A stretch of 7,862 bases of DNA from CAZJKE01 sp964555625 (GTDB taxonomy: Bacteria > Planctomycetota > Phycisphaerae > Phycisphaerales > SM1A02). The first letter of the stretch is position 1; each line of letters starts with the position of its first letter. The DNA is taken from NCBI GenBank assembly GCA_964555625.1, contig CAZKTE010000064.1:1-7862 (forward strand), in the 5' to 3' direction. This document shows, piece by piece, positions 6,378-7,862 of this stretch. Both the position numbers and the translations under genes were made by a program. The notes below the pieces were generated by a model that was not told the origin of the DNA, did no database searches, and saw only the letters and a program-made list of their open reading frames with translations.

Positions 6378-7607
6378 CTACCAGGTGTCGACCTGGCCCT
6401 CTCCTTCGCCGCCAGCTGTCTCGGGCTTCCAATCAGCCCATGACTGCGGGTAGTCAGGATCATCCATGTCCAAGGCCGCCTTCGTGGGGTTCAGGGGACG
6501 GAAGGTGTCGCACATCACGGCAAGCTCGTCAGTGAAGGTCGCGCCAAGCGACTGTTCGACGGTCCCCGGGTGCGGCCCGTGGGGGATGCCCTGGGGATGG
6601 AGGCTGATGGATGCGACATCGATGCCGCGACGCGCCTTGTAGTTTCCCTCCACGTAGTAGAGGACCTCGTCGCTGTCGAGGTTGCTGTGGTTGTAAGGGA
6701 CGGGGATCGCCTGCGGGTGGAAGTCGAGCACGCGTGGGCAGAAGGAGCAGATGACGAAGTTGTCGCCCTCGAATGTCTGGTGCGTGGGCGGTGGCATGTG
6801 GTGCTTGCCGACGATGGGAGAGAAGTCGTCGATGTTGAAGCAGTAGGGGTAGTAGCAGCCGTCCCATCCGACGACATCCAGCGGGTGGTAGTCGTACTGG
6901 TAGGAGTGCACGCTGTGGCGTGCCTTGATACGCACCTCGAAGGTCCCCTCCTCGTCATAGGCCAGGGGCAGCTGTGGCAGGCGCAGGTCGCGCTCGCAAT
7001 AGGGGGCATGCTCGAGGAACTGGCTGGTCTTGCGCGACAGGTATCGCTTCGGGGGCAGGATGTGGCTCGTGTTGAGAGTCTCAAAGCAGATGAAGCGCGG
7101 TGGGGGATCGCCCTCTCCAGCCTCGTTGAACTCAAGGCGATAGATTGTGCCCTTGGGGATCAGCACGTAGTCCTTCTCATGGAATGGAAGCGTGCCGAAG
7201 GACGTGTAGAGGGTGCCGCTGCCGAAGTGGATGAAGAGGCACTCGTCGCCCTGGCCGTTCTTGAAGTGGTAGTCCATGGCCTCTGCCGGTACGCAGAGTG
7301 ACATCTCCACGTCCGCGTTCCCCAAGAGCACGACGCGGCCTGTGATCGGATCACCGCTTGGCGCGCGATCGAGCGTCCGCACGTGTCGCATGCGCATGAC
7401 GCCAGTCTCGATGTACTCCACGGCGGTGGAATACTCGTGCTTCCAGCCGGCGACCTGGGTCGGCGGATGGATGTGGTAGAGCGTGGAGGTGGGCCCCACA
7501 AAGCCCTCCGTGCCGAAGACCTCCTCGCTGTAGAGGGCGCCGTCGGGTCGCCGGAACTGAATGTGGCGCTTGGGCGGGATCTCGCCTAGGGAGGTGTAGT
7601 AGGGCAT
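6378..7607 (-). CDS. hmgA: Homogentisate 1,2-dioxygenase
   Basis: This non-haem Fe(II) cupin dioxygenase opens the ring of homogentisate to maleylacetoacetate, between HPPD and FahA in tyrosine catabolism. The N-terminus MPYYTSLGEIPPKRHIQFRRPDG and LYHIHPPTQV (43-52) are characteristic. The C-terminal cupin holds the iron site: H307 (YNHSN), E314 (DSDEVLYY) and H343 (IPHGPHPG), with the conserved H337 (SLHPQG) between them. In human HGD the first His and the Glu are six residues apart (H335/E341). Here that offset lands on D313, with E314 one further, as I recall for the shorter HGD lineage. At 409 residues it is shorter than the ~435-445 of the Pseudomonas and human forms. ATG 7607 is the only plausible start, because no ATG, GTG, TTG or CTG lies in frame between it and the upstream hpd stop. 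No Shine-Dalgarno is seen. It probably forms an operon with hpd. Confidence 0.96.
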   Translation of the reverse strand: MPYYTSLGEIPPKRHIQFRRPDGALYSEEVFGTEGFVGPTSTLYHIHPPTQVAGWKHEYSTAVEYIETGVMRMRHVRTLDRAPSGDPITGRVVLLGNADVEMSLCVPAEAMDYHFKNGQGDECLFIHFGSGTLYTSFGTLPFHEKDYVLIPKGTIYRLEFNEAGEGDPPPRFICFETLNTSHILPPKRYLSRKTSQFLEHAPYCERDLRLPQLPLAYDEEGTFEVRIKARHSVHSYQYDYHPLDVVGWDGCYYPYCFNIDDFSPIVGKHHMPPPTHQTFEGDNFVICSFCPRVLDFHPQAIPVPYNHSNLDSDEVLYYVEGNYKARRGIDVASISLHPQGIPHGPHPGTVEQSLGATFTDELAVMCDTFRPLNPTKAALDMDDPDYPQSWADWKPETAGGEGEGQVDTW

Positions 7608-7664
7608 GCAGGGATGGTAGAGGGTGCGGCGACGCGCGTGGGCGACGCTGCCGCTGGCAGGGCC
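7608..7664 (-). other. hpd-hmgA intergenic spacer
   Basis: This 57-base spacer separates the hpd stop from the hmgA start. Its length is a multiple of three and it has no stop in the shared frame, so hpd and hmgA are in phase with a single TAG between them. No purine-rich ribosome-binding site is visible just upstream of hmgA; the bases there read CTCTACCATCCCTGC. No obvious promoter or terminator hairpin is seen, which fits transcription through from hpd. Confidence 0.6.
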
Positions 7665-7727
7665 CTAGAGGTTTCCGCGCCGATCCTGTTCGATCTCGAG
7701 CGCCTCGAAAAGGGCCTTGAAGTTTCC
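7665..7727 (-). CDS. hpd: 4-hydroxyphenylpyruvate dioxygenase, C-terminal end only
   Basis: The minus strand here encodes GNFKALFEALEIEQDRRGNL followed by TAG (forward CTA at 7665-7667). This matches the characteristic HPPD C-terminus, usually of the form GNFKALFEAIE..Q..RGNL, whose helix caps the active site. HPPD converts 4-hydroxyphenylpyruvate to homogentisate, the substrate of the next gene, hmgA, 57 bases downstream on the same strand. Function, strand and order therefore all agree. Going upstream, the frame meets a TAA (forward TTA, 7728-7730) directly before the Gly codon. That is where the sequence turns AT-rich, so the rest of the gene (about 330-350 codons expected) is absent. The loss is abrupt rather than gradual decay, which points to an assembly junction or an insertion. 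The assignment rests on about 20 residues plus context. Confidence 0.8.
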   Translation of the reverse strand, partial: GNFKALFEALEIEQDRRGNL

Positions 7728-7862
7728 TTATATTTGCCTAGTGAAAAAAGATCTTTATAAAATATAGAAAGCTAGGAATAGTAAGATAATACATCAATTA
7801 AGATCCATCCTATTATTTGAAGACGGGACCGAGGTCTCGTCAGAAAATTTCCTTTTTTTCTA
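7728..7862. other. AT-rich non-coding tail, probably foreign or chimeric
   Basis: About 40 of these 135 bases are G or C (roughly 30%), against clearly GC-rich sequence everywhere else. The change occurs within a few bases, inside the hpd coding frame. No open reading frame of useful length is visible on either strand and no tRNA or rRNA signature was found. The text is of the kind seen in organellar or low-GC bacterial spacers, but I cannot name a source. An IS end is not evident: no transposase and no recognisable terminal repeat. A chimeric contig end is most likely; a genuine insertion is possible. Confidence 0.7.
7822..7841 (+). repeat. GC-rich inverted repeat (hairpin) in the AT-rich tail
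   Basis: GACGGGACC and GGTCTCGTC flank a central GA and can pair over eight to nine positions with one G-U wobble, giving a stem with a CGAG loop. A run of seven T follows at 7853-7859, but 11 bases after the stem. It is therefore only terminator-like, not a canonical intrinsic terminator. It is the only GC-rich patch in the tail. Confidence 0.45.

Noticed and set aside
6570..7301. 243-codon plus-strand open frame opposite hmgA
   Set aside because: It is a Val/Glu-rich shadow of the well-conserved homogentisate dioxygenase gene.
7734..7761. Sigma70-like pair TTGCCT - 16 bases - TATAAA in the tail
   Set aside because: Such matches are expected by chance in AT-rich DNA. No gene follows in the window and the segment may not belong to this genome.
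7737..7776. Inverted CCTAG/CTAGG with an internal CTTT/AAAG pairing and the palindrome AAAGATCTTT
   Set aside because: The arms are short, asymmetrically placed and A/T-driven, and do not form a convincing stem or insertion-element terminus.
1..7862. Defence system, CRISPR array, prophage or mobile element
   Set aside because: No repeat-spacer pattern, nuclease, transposase, integrase or phage protein was found on either strand; the genes are metabolic or housekeeping.

Overview
The window is high-GC DNA with tightly packed, mostly overlapping genes and almost no recognisable Shine-Dalgarno sequences. The exception is the last ~135 bases, which are AT-rich and look foreign. The protein style suggests a Planctomycetota-like bacterium, possibly Phycisphaerae: an enlarged GltX with a long insert after KMSKR, a LOG-family protein with a C-terminal extension, and phosphatidylserine synthase next to gltX. 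This placement is an inference from remembered protein style, not from any search. The odd window length, a gene open at the left edge and a composition break at the right edge fit a complete short metagenomic contig.

Layout: bases 2-6377 hold six co-directional plus-strand genes with junctions between a 9-bp gap and a 16-bp overlap. In order they are a LOG-family nucleotide hydrolase (5' end probably outside the window), a short probable lipoprotein of unknown function, phosphatidylserine synthase (pssA), glutamyl-tRNA synthetase (gltX), a conserved protein of unknown function with strong motifs (DYAGLYPPA, KVRTGG, FKATAGMHHP, GSCSFDEP), and fumarylacetoacetase (fahA). Convergent to this run, with abutting stop codons, is homogentisate 1,2-dioxygenase (hmgA, 6378-7607, minus). 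Upstream of hmgA on the same strand is the last ~20 codons of a 4-hydroxyphenylpyruvate dioxygenase gene (hpd, 7665-7727), a gene too short for simple ORF calling.

Functionally, the right half is a tyrosine/phenylalanine catabolic block: HPPD makes homogentisate, HmgA opens its ring to maleylacetoacetate, and FahA cleaves fumarylacetoacetate to fumarate and acetoacetate. No maleylacetoacetate isomerase is in the window. The unknown protein overlaps fahA by 4 bp, which makes it the best candidate here for an undescribed function. The left half is membrane lipid synthesis, translation and nucleotide housekeeping.

The hpd reading frame is cut at about base 7727, where sequence of about 30% GC begins. 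The most economical explanation is a chimeric contig end, but a real insertion cannot be excluded. No rRNA, tRNA, CRISPR array, insertion sequence or attachment site was seen. No gene-free stretch reaches 300 bases; the longest is the 135-base tail.
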